Source: Candidatus Nitrosomarinus sp. (GTDB lineage Archaea > Thermoproteota > Nitrososphaeria > Nitrososphaerales > Nitrosopumilaceae). From it: a stretch of 34,973 nt of DNA. This document shows, in pieces, positions 1 through 8,742 of the stretch; position 1 is the first letter of the stretch; every line of letters starts with the position of its first letter. Both the position numbers and the translations under genes were made by a program. Below the pieces are notes generated by a model. The model saw only the letters and a program-made list of their open reading frames with translations, was not told the origin of the DNA and searched no databases. The DNA is taken from assembly GCA_003702465.1 (NCBI GenBank), contig REGF01000004.1, positions 1 through 34,973 of the forward strand, written 5' to 3'.

Positions 1-1238
1 GTTTTGATAAATCTCATTGTGTGTGTTGTAACTGGTTCTGTAAAGTCACCACCAGATGGTGAAACAGCACCAATCAAAGTTACAGAACCGTCACGGTCTG
101 GACTTCCAGCTGCTCTAACACGGCCTGCTCTTTCATAAAATTCTGCTAATCTTGATGCAAGATAAGATGGATATCCTTCTTCTGCTGGCATTTCTTCTAA
201 TCTACCACTCATTTCTCTTAATGCTTCAGCCCATCTACTTGTAGAATCTGCTACAAGAACGACGTCTTTACCCATGTCTCTATAATATTCTGCAATTGTA
301 ACTCCAGTGTAGATACTTGCTTCTCTTGCTGCTACTGGCATGTTACTAGTATTTGCAACAAGTACAGTTCTATCCATGAGAGGTTTTCCACTACGTGGAT
401 CTTTTAGGTGTGGGAATTCAACTAATACTTCAGTCATTTCATTTCCTCTTTCACCACAACCAATGTAAACAACAACTTGTGAATTTGCCCATTTTGCAAT
501 TTGGTGTAATGTAACGGTTTTTCCAGTTCCAAATGCTCCAGGAATTGAACCAGTTCCTCCTTTAGCAATTGGGAAGAATGTATCAATTACACGTTGTCCA
601 GTTAGTAATGGAACTGTTGCATCATATCTGGTGTTATATGGACGTGGTTTTCGTACAGGCCATTTATGATACCTTTTGAGTGGTACATTTTCACCATCTT
701 TTTCAACAGTTGCTAATTCAGTTTCTAAATTATAATCTCCTTCAGATACAAGGTTTGAAATTTTTCCGCCAGGATGATTTGGTGGAACCATAATAGAGTG
801 TTCAATAAGATCAGTTTCTTGAACAGTTCCAATTACATTACCTGGTAAAACTTCATCACCATTGCTTGCAACTGGAACAAAGTGGTATGTCTTCTCCATA
901 TCAACTGGAGTAGTGGTAATACCTCTGCCAATGAATGATCCAGATGCTTTTGATAATTCTTTTAGTGGTCTTTGAATTCCGTCATAAAGTTGTCCAATAA
1001 TTCCTGGACCTAATAATACACTAAGTGGGTTTCCGGTTCCAATTACTGGTTCACCTGGTTTTAATCCACTGGTTGATTCATAAACTTGAATAAATGCAAC
1101 ATCACCAGTTAATCTAATTACTTCACCGACTAATTTTGAATCTCCTACTGTGACAGTTTCATACATTTTGGCGTCAGCCATTCCATCAGCTCTTACTGCT
1201 GGACCGCTTACCCATACAATTCTGCCTTGTGCTGTCAT
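1..1238 (-). CDS. atpA: A-type ATP synthase catalytic subunit A (3' part missing)
   Basis: Catalytic nucleotide-binding subunit of the archaeal A1Ao ATP synthase, which makes ATP on the cytoplasmic face using the ion gradient. I translated this frame by hand because the ORF track omits it (it runs off the left edge). It starts at ATG 1238 as [12 protein letters not shown]-loop GAFGTGKT lies at about residues 234-241, followed by the GCGERGNE catalytic-glutamate motif and the [10 protein letters not shown] segment typical of A subunits. 412 codons are present; the family is near 590 residues, so roughly the last 180 residues lie outside the window. It begins one nucleotide after the stop of subunit E, so the two are co-transcribed and probably translationally coupled. 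Other ATPase subunits presumably follow past the edge. Confidence 0.97.
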   Translation of the reverse strand, partial: MTAQGRIVWVSGPAVRADGMADAKMYETVTVGDSKLVGEVIRLTGDVAFIQVYESTSGLKPGEPVIGTGNPLSVLLGPGIIGQLYDGIQRPLKELSKASGSFIGRGITTTPVDMEKTYHFVPVASNGDEVLPGNVIGTVQETDLIEHSIMVPPNHPGGKISNLVSEGDYNLETELATVEKDGENVPLKRYHKWPVRKPRPYNTRYDATVPLLTGQRVIDTFFPIAKGGTGSIPGAFGTGKTVTLHQIAKWANSQVVVYIGCGERGNEMTEVLVEFPHLKDPRSGKPLMDRTVLVANTSNMPVAAREASIYTGVTIAEYYRDMGKDVVLVADSTSRWAEALREMSGRLEEMPAEEGYPSYLASRLAEFYERAGRVRAAGSPDRDGSVTLIGAVSPSGGDFTEPVTTHTMRFIK

Positions 1239-1239
1239 C

Positions 1240-1854
1240 TTATTCTTTTACCCCGAATTTTGATGCAATTTCTTTCCTAATTAAAGGCTTTAATCGATCG
1301 ATCTTTGCATCAATAGTGTTATCGAATTTCATAGCTCCGTCTTTGGACTGAATTTTAACACCGCCAATGCATTCAATTGTTTCAGATGATAGTTCAGAAC
1401 CAGCAAAATTTGCTAATGTTGATTGAACTACATCACGATCTTTAGAGTTTGTAAATACTATAACTTCAGATGTTCCTAAAACTTGAGTGGATTCATCTAA
1501 TAATGACTTAATGAGATTTGCATAATCGCCACTGCGATCAGAATTGGAAATTTCATCTACTGCTTTTGTAAAAACTCGAGAAACAGCATCTTCTACTGCT
1601 AAAAGTTGCTTGTTTCTTGCTTCAATATCAGAACTTCCTACAATTTGTTTTTCTAGTTTATCTGCCTCTTTTCGTCCATCTGCAACAATTTTGTCATATT
1701 CTTCTTCTAATTTAGTCACAGAATTGTCAAGAGTTTGATGGGAATCGCTTAGTGCGCCATCTAAATTGGCCAATACGTCTTGTTCAGTTTGATCGAGTAT
1801 CTTATCAATTGTTTTTTCAAGAGAAGAATTTGCCAATATCACGCGTTTTACCAT
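1240..1854 (-). CDS. atpE: A-type ATP synthase subunit E (peripheral stalk)
   Basis: Peripheral-stalk subunit that helps hold the A1 head static against the membrane sector. The 204-residue protein has the expected form: a long charged helical N-terminal half (coiled-coil-like, Glu/Asp/Lys rich, about residues 10-100) and a compact C-terminal domain containing [14 protein letters not shown], the family's usual GG strand-turn region. Length is normal (about 190-210). It is first in the minus-strand unit E-A and divergent from subunit I, with about 76 nt between the start codons. The start is ATG 1854; a slightly later start (for example near the LEKTIDKI segment) cannot be excluded because no clear Shine-Dalgarno is visible. 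Confidence 0.92.
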   Translation of the reverse strand: MVKRVILANSSLEKTIDKILDQTEQDVLANLDGALSDSHQTLDNSVTKLEEEYDKIVADGRKEADKLEKQIVGSSDIEARNKQLLAVEDAVSRVFTKAVDEISNSDRSGDYANLIKSLLDESTQVLGTSEVIVFTNSKDRDVVQSTLANFAGSELSSETIECIGGVKIQSKDGAMKFDNTIDAKIDRLKPLIRKEIASKFGVKE

Positions 1855-1896
1855 AATAGATTTTAATGTTTGGAAAAGAAAATTCTGTTGAGAAAG

Positions 1897-1906
1897 ATAT
1901 TAAAAA
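1897..1906 (+). promoter_or_regulatory. TATA-like box for atpI
   Basis: AT-rich element ATATTAAAAA centred about 30 nt before the TTG start of subunit I. The distance matches an archaeal TATA box feeding a leaderless or near-leaderless transcript. It lies in the short gap shared with divergent atpE. Confidence 0.5.
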
Positions 1907-1930
1907 CTAAGAAATTTTCACAGGATTAAC

Positions 1931-4030
1931 TTGGCTATAGCTGATCTGAAACTTGGAAGTATAATTTTACCAAGATCTGAGTCGCCAAAGGCCATTTCTA
2001 GATTGACTGAGTTTGAATGGTTTCATAAAATTGATACAGATAACGATACAGTAACTCCAGAAATTGATGATTTGTTATTAGAAGCCCAAAAGACCTACCA
2101 ATCCATTGATGATGTTGTCAAAGGTCTAGGAGTACCTCCAATGGTAGGAATTATGGAGATTATGTTCAAAGGAACTATGATCAAAAAGAAGGACTACGAA
2201 GTTGGCGAAATTGAAGATATGGTCAAAGACTTGATTCAAAGAACACCATCAATTATTGATGAACCTGCTAAACTTTTAGAAGAACAAGCTGATACAAAAC
2301 GCTCACTTGAAGAATATACATCACTTAAAGAAACACTCGAAGTTGCAAAAAAGCTAAACATTGATCTTTCAGGATTTGGATTAATGAAATATTTTTACAC
2401 AAATCTCTTTGTTATTGATTCAAAAGACTATGAGGAAATTAGTAGAGCATTAGATGGAATTACATATTACAAATATGATTTAGCCCTTAAAGAAAAATCA
2501 GCAATTTTAGTAATTGCTAGTGTGGAGGATTCTGATAAAGCACTAAAAGTGCTCAGAGGTTTCAATGCAAATCCATTTTCCATTCCTGAAGGAATTCCTC
2601 AAATTCCAGCTGAGGCATATGCAATGGCTGAGGCTAAAATTAAAGAATTAACTTCAAAGCAATCAACAATTACAAAACAAATTGCAAAAATTACAAAGAA
2701 AATTAGACGTGATATTTTAGCAATTCATGAGGAAGCTCAAGTTGCAAAAGACGTTCTTGAAACACTAAGAAAACCAGGTGGAACCAAGAACTTTGCAGTT
2801 ATTCAAGGATTCATTCCATCAAAGATGGAAGAGAAATTTAAGAATGCAACTAAAGAATGGATGTCAGTTTCTGAAGACGTTACAGATCCTAAATTAAAAG
2901 AACAAGTTCCAACTTTATTTGATAACAAAAAATTTGTTAGAACATTTGAAGTAATTACAGAAAGTCAGGGAATTCCAAGAAAAGGAGAAGCTGACCCAAC
3001 ACCTATGATTGCTTTGATGTGGCCAATTTTCTACGGATTGATGTTTGCAGACGTTGGTCACGGATTATTGTTAATGGGAATGGGATTATTATTCAAATTC
3101 AAAGGACAAGGAAATCTTTCAAGATGGGGAATGCTAATTGCAATTTCCGGAGCATCTGCAGCTATAGCGGGTGTTGGAGCAGGTGAAGCGTTTGGATTCC
3201 ACCTTGAGTACTTGGGACCATTAGGAGGAATGTTAGAGAAAGGAGGAATTTTACATTCAGTAAGCTGGCTTGTAGGAATTATCAGTGTTGCAGAATTAAC
3301 ATTTGAACAAGTAATCAACATCCTCAAAGTATCATTATTCATTGGAATTGTTCATTTAGTTTGGGCAATGATTCTACATGTTAAGAAATTAGCTCAAGAG
3401 GGCAAAAAATTTGTAATGTTCATGGAAGCAATTCCAAGCATCACACTATACGGCGGAATTGTCGTTATCATGATGTGTGCAATTGGTGCAAACTATGATG
3501 TCATGAATATGTATTCTAAAGTGCATACAGAAGCAGTTCCTTGGGTAACAGTATTCTTAGGTGATTGGGCACAAGTTTGGATTGTTACTAGAATTGCAGT
3601 AATTATTGTAATTGCATCAATGGTTATGATGATGATTGGAGGAATTATGCATGCAAAGAAGCATCCAGAAGATGGAGGTTCGGCAGCAAATGTTGTGATG
3701 GAAGTATTCTTAGGTAAAACAGTAGAAGCGCTAGCTCACACAATCAGTTATGCCAGACTTGGAATTATGCTGCTGGTGCATGCTGCGCTATTAATGACAG
3801 TTAACAATGCATTCAAATCACTAGGTGGTGCTGAATCAGGTGCTGCAATGGCAATGATCATTGGAGGTAACTTGGGAATTATGATGATTGAAGGATTAAT
3901 TGTATACATCCAGTCTCTCAGATTGCACTTGTATGAATTCTTTACAAAATGGTACAGTGGTGGTTCAGAACCATTTAGACAAATTAGACCAGAACTAATT
4001 TACAATCAGTTCATCTGGAAGAAAAAATAA
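1931..4030 (+). CDS. atpI: A-type ATP synthase subunit I (membrane stator, a-subunit)
   Basis: Membrane stator subunit that forms the ion path against the rotor ring. The 699-residue length is normal for the family. The N-terminal half (to about residue 350) is soluble with helical hairpins, such as the region around KQSTITKQIAKITKKI. The C-terminal half holds about seven or eight membrane segments beginning near MIALMWPIFYGLMFADVGHG, a highly conserved entry motif. The late segment HTISYARLGIMLLVHAAL carries the Arg expected in the proton channel. The start codon is TTG at 1931. It is divergent from atpE-atpA rather than in the same operon. Convergent with the rhodanese gene, separated by 73 AT-rich nucleotides. 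Confidence 0.97.
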   Translation: MAIADLKLGSIILPRSESPKAISRLTEFEWFHKIDTDNDTVTPEIDDLLLEAQKTYQSIDDVVKGLGVPPMVGIMEIMFKGTMIKKKDYEVGEIEDMVKDLIQRTPSIIDEPAKLLEEQADTKRSLEEYTSLKETLEVAKKLNIDLSGFGLMKYFYTNLFVIDSKDYEEISRALDGITYYKYDLALKEKSAILVIASVEDSDKALKVLRGFNANPFSIPEGIPQIPAEAYAMAEAKIKELTSKQSTITKQIAKITKKIRRDILAIHEEAQVAKDVLETLRKPGGTKNFAVIQGFIPSKMEEKFKNATKEWMSVSEDVTDPKLKEQVPTLFDNKKFVRTFEVITESQGIPRKGEADPTPMIALMWPIFYGLMFADVGHGLLLMGMGLLFKFKGQGNLSRWGMLIAISGASAAIAGVGAGEAFGFHLEYLGPLGGMLEKGGILHSVSWLVGIISVAELTFEQVINILKVSLFIGIVHLVWAMILHVKKLAQEGKKFVMFMEAIPSITLYGGIVVIMMCAIGANYDVMNMYSKVHTEAVPWVTVFLGDWAQVWIVTRIAVIIVIASMVMMMIGGIMHAKKHPEDGGSAANVVMEVFLGKTVEALAHTISYARLGIMLLVHAALLMTVNNAFKSLGGAESGAAMAMIIGGNLGIMMIEGLIVYIQSLRLHLYEFFTKWYSGGSEPFRQIRPELIYNQFIWKKK

Positions 4031-4103
4031 ATTTTAAAATTATTTTATTGCTTTTACTAAACTTGAAATTTTTCTACCGATAATTTTTTCTCAATACTTT
4101 AAT

Positions 4104-4877
4104 TCATTCTATAGGCAATTTGAGATTATTTCCCCATTCGCCCCAAGATCCCAAATACACTTTGACATTTTGGAATCCAAGTTTTTTTAAAACTAAAAAT
4201 GAATTGGCAGCTCTATATGCTCCCTGACAATAAGTGACGATTTCAGAGTCCTTTGGAATGTCATACATTTTAGATAATTCATCATCATTTTTGAAGGTGC
4301 CATCTTCAGAGATATTTTGATTCCAATCAATATTGATAGAATTAGGGATATGTCCAGTTTGAGCAGCTCTTACTATAGTTCCGTCATACTCACCAGTAGA
4401 ACGAGCATCAATTATTTTCAAATTATCTAAATTATCTCTAATATGTTCAAATCCAGAAATTATTTCAGGATTGATTTTTCCTAAAAAATTTGATGGTTTG
4501 AAATTATTTGCTTTTGTTTCAGTAGGGAGATTTTCTTTTTTCCATTTTGTAATTCCTCCATCTAACATTGAGACATTTTGATGTGAAAAATACATCAACA
4601 TCCAAACACCTCTTGCTGCAAGCATACCAGATACAGAATCATAAAAGATGACTTTTTTTTCTGGTGTAACACCAAGAAATGAAAATAGTTTTCTTGTTTG
4701 ATCATTGAAATTATCAATTCCATTTTTTGTTGTATCAATCCAATGAAATGCAAATAAGTCTAAATGAACTGCTCCGGGAATATGACCCTCAGAATATTCT
4801 TTGAATGAACGAGTATCAGCAATTATTACATCAGAATTATCAATGATTGAATTTAATTCGGATGTTGAAATTAACAT
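4104..4877 (-). CDS. Two-domain rhodanese (thiosulfate / 3-mercaptopyruvate sulfurtransferase)
   Basis: Sulfurtransferase predicted to carry a persulfide on a catalytic cysteine. Two tandem rhodanese domains are visible. The N-terminal one has the EGHIPGAVHLDL motif and, at the position of the active-site loop, YDSVSGMLAAR, so it lacks the Cys and is the usual inactive copy. The C-terminal domain has IDARSTGEY and the loop CQGAYR (C-x4-R) with the nucleophile at about Cys217. Length 257 is slightly shorter than bacterial SseA (about 280). The loop sequence does not let me decide between thiosulfate and mercaptopyruvate. It stands alone between atpI and amt. A TATA-like TTTATTTATC sits about 27 nt before the ATG. 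Confidence 0.92.
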   Translation of the reverse strand: MLISTSELNSIIDNSDVIIADTRSFKEYSEGHIPGAVHLDLFAFHWIDTTKNGIDNFNDQTRKLFSFLGVTPEKKVIFYDSVSGMLAARGVWMLMYFSHQNVSMLDGGITKWKKENLPTETKANNFKPSNFLGKINPEIISGFEHIRDNLDNLKIIDARSTGEYDGTIVRAAQTGHIPNSINIDWNQNISEDGTFKNDDELSKMYDIPKDSEIVTYCQGAYRAANSFLVLKKLGFQNVKVYLGSWGEWGNNLKLPIE

Positions 4878-4898
4878 ATTTTTGATAAAAAATTCAAT

Positions 4899-4908
4899 GA
4901 TAAATAAA
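4899..4908 (-). promoter_or_regulatory. TATA-like box for the rhodanese gene
   Basis: Minus-strand TTTATTTATC centred about 27 nt upstream of the ATG at 4877, consistent with a leaderless transcript. Confidence 0.45.
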
Positions 4909-4979
4909 TTACATTAGTGTCCAAAATAGTCCAAGATAATTTTTATGAAAATTCCTTACACATAGTGTAAGAGAGAATT

Positions 4980-5008
4980 AAATAAAAAGAAGAAAAAAGG
5001 GTTTTTTT
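4980..5008 (-). terminator. T-tract terminator after amt
   Basis: Directly after the amt stop (minus strand) come successive thymidine runs (CCCTTTTTTCTTCTTTTTATTT). Oligo-T tracts without a hairpin are the normal archaeal termination signal, so this probably ends the amt transcript. Confidence 0.6.
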
Positions 5009-6574
5009 CTATTCGTTTACGTATGCTCTTTCGCCATGTTGTGCCAAATCGAGACCAATCTCCTCTTCTTTTGGAGTTACTCTGATTCCGCCTGGCCATA
5101 CTGCGTCCATTACCTTTAGGATTACAATGGTTACACCAAATGCATATCCAATTGAGATAACTGCTGCTGCAATACTGATTGCTTGGGTCTCCATTCCTTC
5201 TGGAGTTCCAGTCCATGCACCAATACCGTCTCCGGTATCCCAGATGTGTGGACTTGCTAATGTACCTGTCAAAATTGCACCTGTAAGACCACCCATTCCG
5301 TGTATTCCCCATACATCTAATGCATCGTCCCATTTGCGTGCGTTCTTGAATGCTACACAAGCATAACAAACTGTACCAGCGGCAATTCCCATAATAATTG
5401 CAGCCATTGGACCTACCCAACCTGAAGCTGGAGTGATTGTTACCAATCCTGCTACTGCACCTGATGCTGCACCAACAATACTTGGTTTTCCTGTATGTGC
5501 CCATGACATCAAGACCCAAGTAACTGCGGCCATACCAGTTGCGGTATTAGTTACAGTCCATGCGCTGACGGTAATGCCGTCTACCATTGCTTCACTACCT
5601 GCGTTAAAGCCGAACCAACCGAACCAGAGGAGACTTGTACCAAGTACTACCATTGGAATGTTGTGTGGCTCCATTGGAACTTTGCCATATCCAAGTCTTC
5701 TGCCAAGGACTAAGGCTCCGGCCAATGCTGCAAATCCTGAAGAAATGTGTACTACAGTACCACCAGCAAAGTCTAATGCATGTGATGGCGATAGGTCTGG
5801 ATCAAAGTCTAATCCACCTCCTCCTATGAAACCGCCTCCCCAGACCCAGTGTGCTATTGGATCATAAACGAAGGTTCCCCATAAGAGTACGAATATCATC
5901 AATGCGCTGAATTTGATTCTGTCAATCAAACCACCAATAATTAGAATTGGTGTGATGATGGCAAATGTTCCTTGGAACATTGCAAACATTTGGTGAGGAA
6001 TAGTTCCAGGCCAGCCTTGACTACAATAGTCGCCATCCTTAAACTCCTGCATCTGGTAAGCATTTGACCATGTATCTGCACAAGGACCCACTTCACCTAA
6101 TGGTGCATAGTGAGAAACCATGTTAAATCCTGCATAGTCTAGACTTCCCATGTACATGTTTGCGCCTTCATCGGCATTTGGTGCAAATGCTAGTGAGTAA
6201 CCCCATAGTACCCATTGAACTGACATGAGTCCCATAACAATGAGAGTCATACCAAGAACGTTGACGATGTTCTTTGATCTGGCTAAACCGCCATAAAAGA
6301 AACCGACTCCAGGTGACATAAGAAGTACTAATGATGTTGCGGTAAGCATCCATGCTGTATCACCAGTGTCTATAAGACATGGTAGATATCCACCGTCGCC
6401 ATCATCGTACCAGCATTCGTTAGGGTTACCAGTGTAAATTCCACTAGTTCCCTTAACATATCCGTCCATACCATCATCAACACTTTGTGCATATGCTGTT
6501 GACATAGCACCAGTTGCTGTGATTGATACTGCGGCTACAAGTAATAGAGCATACTTGTAGTTTCTAGAATTCAT
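5009..6574 (-). CDS. amt: Ammonium transporter Amt
   Basis: Membrane channel/transporter for ammonium, the energy substrate of ammonia-oxidizing archaea. The 521-residue protein starts with a signal-peptide-like segment (LLLVAAVSITATGAMSTAYAQ), followed by eleven or so hydrophobic segments. The Amt twin-histidine pair is present: His276 in GGTVVHISSGFAAL and His425 in WGIHGMGGLTGAIL. The motif FFYGGLARSKN is also typical. The gene is visibly more GC-rich than its neighbours, which suggests codon bias for high expression. Transcribed alone, with a TATA-like box 27 nt before the ATG and a T-tract terminator after the stop. The ORFs listed inside it on the plus strand are shadows. Cultured marine relatives carry two Amt genes; which one this is cannot be told from the window. 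Confidence 0.98.
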   Translation of the reverse strand: MNSRNYKYALLLVAAVSITATGAMSTAYAQSVDDGMDGYVKGTSGIYTGNPNECWYDDGDGGYLPCLIDTGDTAWMLTATSLVLLMSPGVGFFYGGLARSKNIVNVLGMTLIVMGLMSVQWVLWGYSLAFAPNADEGANMYMGSLDYAGFNMVSHYAPLGEVGPCADTWSNAYQMQEFKDGDYCSQGWPGTIPHQMFAMFQGTFAIITPILIIGGLIDRIKFSALMIFVLLWGTFVYDPIAHWVWGGGFIGGGGLDFDPDLSPSHALDFAGGTVVHISSGFAALAGALVLGRRLGYGKVPMEPHNIPMVVLGTSLLWFGWFGFNAGSEAMVDGITVSAWTVTNTATGMAAVTWVLMSWAHTGKPSIVGAASGAVAGLVTITPASGWVGPMAAIIMGIAAGTVCYACVAFKNARKWDDALDVWGIHGMGGLTGAILTGTLASPHIWDTGDGIGAWTGTPEGMETQAISIAAAVISIGYAFGVTIVILKVMDAVWPGGIRVTPKEEEIGLDLAQHGERAYVNE

Positions 6575-6595
6575 TAGATTTTAACGAAATTGAAT

Positions 6596-6605
6596 CTTAT
6601 TAAAG
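6596..6605 (-). promoter_or_regulatory. TATA-like box for amt
   Basis: Minus-strand CTTTAATAAG is centred 26-27 nt before the amt ATG, placing the transcription start at or next to the start codon (leaderless). Confidence 0.55.
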
Positions 6606-6693
6606 CACTGAGGACACTAAAATCAATCTAAAAGTAAGTTATTATATTATAAAATATTATGATAGTAACATAGAAAATGAAATTTATGTTAAG

Positions 6694-6699
6694 GGTGAT
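6694..6699 (+). promoter_or_regulatory. Shine-Dalgarno GGTGAT deciding the start at 6703
   Basis: GGTGAT, complementary to the conserved 3' end of archaeal 16S rRNA, lies 3 nt before ATG 6703. It supports this start and implies a 5' leader, unlike the leaderless genes around it. An AT-rich TATA-like stretch (ATTATAAAAT, about 6646-6655) would give a leader of about 25 nt. Confidence 0.55.
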
Positions 6700-6702
6700 T
6701 AA

Positions 6703-7371
6703 ATGAAAGGAAAGTCAAAAGGGAAGTTAGCAATTTTTGATACATTCAAGACTAAAGATAACGATCTTACTGGAGAAGCAAAAAGACAAAGAGCAATCAT
6801 TACAATTCTTGGAACTGGGGGTAATCCTGCAGAAAGAACAAGAACTGGCATTTCACAAAAAATTGCAAAAAAACAAAAAATAGCATGGAAGAATATCTAC
6901 TCTGGAATTTTTAGAGATCTAGATGAAATTTTACTTCCAATGGAGATCGCTGAAGAAGATGGAAGATTACCATTACAGAGGGGTCCAAAAGCTCTTCAAG
7001 AGAAAGGAATTCCGTATTATCATTTAACAAAAAAAGGAATTCTTGTTGGATTGGCAATTAATGGAATTGAAAACATGGAATTGCAGTTAAAAGAATTTTT
7101 TTCAAAATCAGATTCAGAAGATAAGGAATTTGAGAAAATATTGATGAAATTTATGACTAGTAGCCCTAATTTCACTTATTCAATTTTTCAGAAATATGTA
7201 AAGGCATTTTGTGAAGATAAAATTAGTGAATTATTACCATTTGATCTAACAAAATTAAAGGATCTATCTGATGAAAATCTTATAATTCAAAAAGAAATTC
7301 TTACAGCATTTCTGAAATTTACAAATCCAGAAAAAAAGGAAGCAACTGCATTTTTAGAGAAAATTGGTTAA
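6703..7371 (+). CDS. Unknown protein, possible winged-helix domain
   Basis: I do not recognise this 222-residue protein. It has a basic N-terminus and no membrane segment or signal peptide. Residues about 45-130 look like a winged helix: RTGISQKIAKKQKIAWKNIY could be the recognition helix region, followed by YYHLTKKGILVGLAI, which resembles the last strand and wing of many transcription regulators. The C-terminal half is helical and charged (EFFSKSDSEDKEFEKILMKF and after). The start is supported by GGTGAT just upstream. It is divergent from amt with about 128 nt between the starts and is followed 58 nt later by atpC, so a regulatory role near ammonium transport is possible but only inferred. 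Confidence 0.75.
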   Translation: MKGKSKGKLAIFDTFKTKDNDLTGEAKRQRAIITILGTGGNPAERTRTGISQKIAKKQKIAWKNIYSGIFRDLDEILLPMEIAEEDGRLPLQRGPKALQEKGIPYYHLTKKGILVGLAINGIENMELQLKEFFSKSDSEDKEFEKILMKFMTSSPNFTYSIFQKYVKAFCEDKISELLPFDLTKLKDLSDENLIIQKEILTAFLKFTNPEKKEATAFLEKIG

Positions 7372-7397
7372 AAATTCAAGATAATTTAGATCGCCAA

Positions 7398-7407
7398 ACA
7401 TTAAAAT
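7398..7407 (+). promoter_or_regulatory. TATA-like box for atpC
   Basis: ACATTAAAAT centred about 28 nt before ATG 7430. It suggests atpC has its own leaderless promoter despite following 6703-7371 closely. Confidence 0.5.
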
Positions 7408-7429
7408 CCGTAATTCATGACGCATCAAT

Positions 7430-8464
7430 ATGGGCAAAAACGTCTATGCATCAGTAAAATCATACAGTCAGAGAGGAAAATTACTAAACAGATCCGATTT
7501 TCAGACTTTAGCAGAATCAAGAGATCTTGAAGAATTAATGACTAGAATTAAAAATACAATTTATGGTGATGCAGTTTCAGATGTTCAAAAACCATATACA
7601 TCACAAGGAATAGAATCAGGTCTACGTGGACATTTAGCAGATGTACATTATTCAATCGCAAAAACAGCTGGAGATTCACCAATTCTAGATGCATATTACA
7701 TGAAATTTATCATATCAAATTTGAAATTAATTTTGAAAGGAAAAGTGTTAGATAAATCACAAGAAGAAATTGAAACTCACATTAATTTGCATGCAGAAGA
7801 ACTAATCAAACAAAGAGATATCATTATCAAAGCACTTGTTTCAAAGGACCTAGAAGAAACAGTTGCTAGTTTGAATTCAGTTCAATTTGGTGAAGAAATT
7901 TCAAAAGCTGCAGCATTATACAATGAACAAAAAAATCTCCAGATTTTTGATACATATTTTGATAAAATTTTGTATCTCCAATTAGGTCGTGCCTTAAAAA
8001 ATACCAGAGACAGAGATGTCATTAAATTAGTTGGAATGGATGTTGATTTCTATAATCTTCTAAGTGTAATTAGAGGAAAATTGTGGGGTTTAGAAGAAGC
8101 ACAAATTCAAGATTTGATTGTTGCACAAACAGCAACAATTACAAGAGAATTATTAGGAAGAATGATTTCTGCAGCATCAATTAGAGATGCATTTGCTGAA
8201 TTAACTAACACAAAATACAAAAATTTGATTTCTCAAAATGAAAATGAATTAGATGCAGTAGCTGAATTTGAGAGATCATTTGAAATGGCACTTTATACCG
8301 CATCAACTAGATCATTTTCAAAAATGTTTAGTTTTGCCACAATTGTGGGAATTACAAAATTGACATCATTTGAAGTTAGAAACCTAGCAGCAATTGCATA
8401 TGCAGTAGAGCAAAAAATTCCTACAGAAATAACAATGTCGAAATTAATCGTACAAGAAGAATAA
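7430..8464 (+). CDS. atpC: A-type ATP synthase subunit C (rotor-coupling)
   Basis: Central subunit linking the rotating stalk to the membrane ring (eukaryotic d/AC39 family). The 344-residue, almost all-helical protein opens with YASVKSYSQRGKLLNRSDFQTLAESRDLEEL, the usual family start, and ends with the FEVRNLAAIAYAVEQKIP helix typical of the C-terminal repeat. Length matches the family (about 340-360). It is separated from the other ATPase genes in the window by atpI, rhodanese, amt and 6703-7371, so the ATPase is encoded by several transcription units. A small membrane-protein gene follows after 8 nt and is probably co-transcribed. Confidence 0.94.
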   Translation: MGKNVYASVKSYSQRGKLLNRSDFQTLAESRDLEELMTRIKNTIYGDAVSDVQKPYTSQGIESGLRGHLADVHYSIAKTAGDSPILDAYYMKFIISNLKLILKGKVLDKSQEEIETHINLHAEELIKQRDIIIKALVSKDLEETVASLNSVQFGEEISKAAALYNEQKNLQIFDTYFDKILYLQLGRALKNTRDRDVIKLVGMDVDFYNLLSVIRGKLWGLEEAQIQDLIVAQTATITRELLGRMISAASIRDAFAELTNTKYKNLISQNENELDAVAEFERSFEMALYTASTRSFSKMFSFATIVGITKLTSFEVRNLAAIAYAVEQKIPTEITMSKLIVQEE

Positions 8465-8472
8465 TTTGTAAA

Positions 8473-8709
8473 ATGATTAGATTCCCAAAAAAGAAAAACG
8501 ATATTTCAACAGAGACCATGATTAATACAATCTGGGTTAGTACATTCATGGCCATGATTTTCTCATTGCCGCCATTAGGAATTTTCTTGGGGATTTACTT
8601 TGGAACAGGAAATTTAGTAATTGGAGCAGTTTTAGGATTCGGAGTTCATTTTGTGACATTAGCATTTTCAAGCAAAATCTCAAAATTTTTAACTCAAATA
8701 ATGAGCTAA
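8473..8709 (+). CDS. Small two-helix membrane protein
   Basis: Unrecognised 78-residue protein with a basic N-terminus (RFPKKKND) and two hydrophobic segments, about residues 20-45 (FMAMIFSLPPLGIFLGIYFG) and 47-65 (LVIGAVLGFGVHFVTLAF), so likely a helical hairpin with cytoplasmic ends. It begins 8 nt after the atpC stop and is followed 33 nt later by the Cas4-like gene. Position suggests a role with the ATPase, perhaps in assembly as proposed for the small bacterial AtpI/UncI proteins, but it lacks a carboxylate within a helix and is not the c-ring subunit. That role is inference only. Confidence 0.75.
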   Translation: MIRFPKKKNDISTETMINTIWVSTFMAMIFSLPPLGIFLGIYFGTGNLVIGAVLGFGVHFVTLAFSSKISKFLTQIMS

Positions 8710-8742
8710 AGTATAAGTGGGCATAAAACGAGGTAATTTATC

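Noticed and set aside
4956-5867. Several ORFs overlapping amt (4956-5519 minus; 5127-5366, 5433-5867 and 5635-5829 plus)
   Set aside because: They are other-frame shadows of the strongly supported Amt gene, with Cys/Arg- or Pro-rich low-complexity products and no family features.
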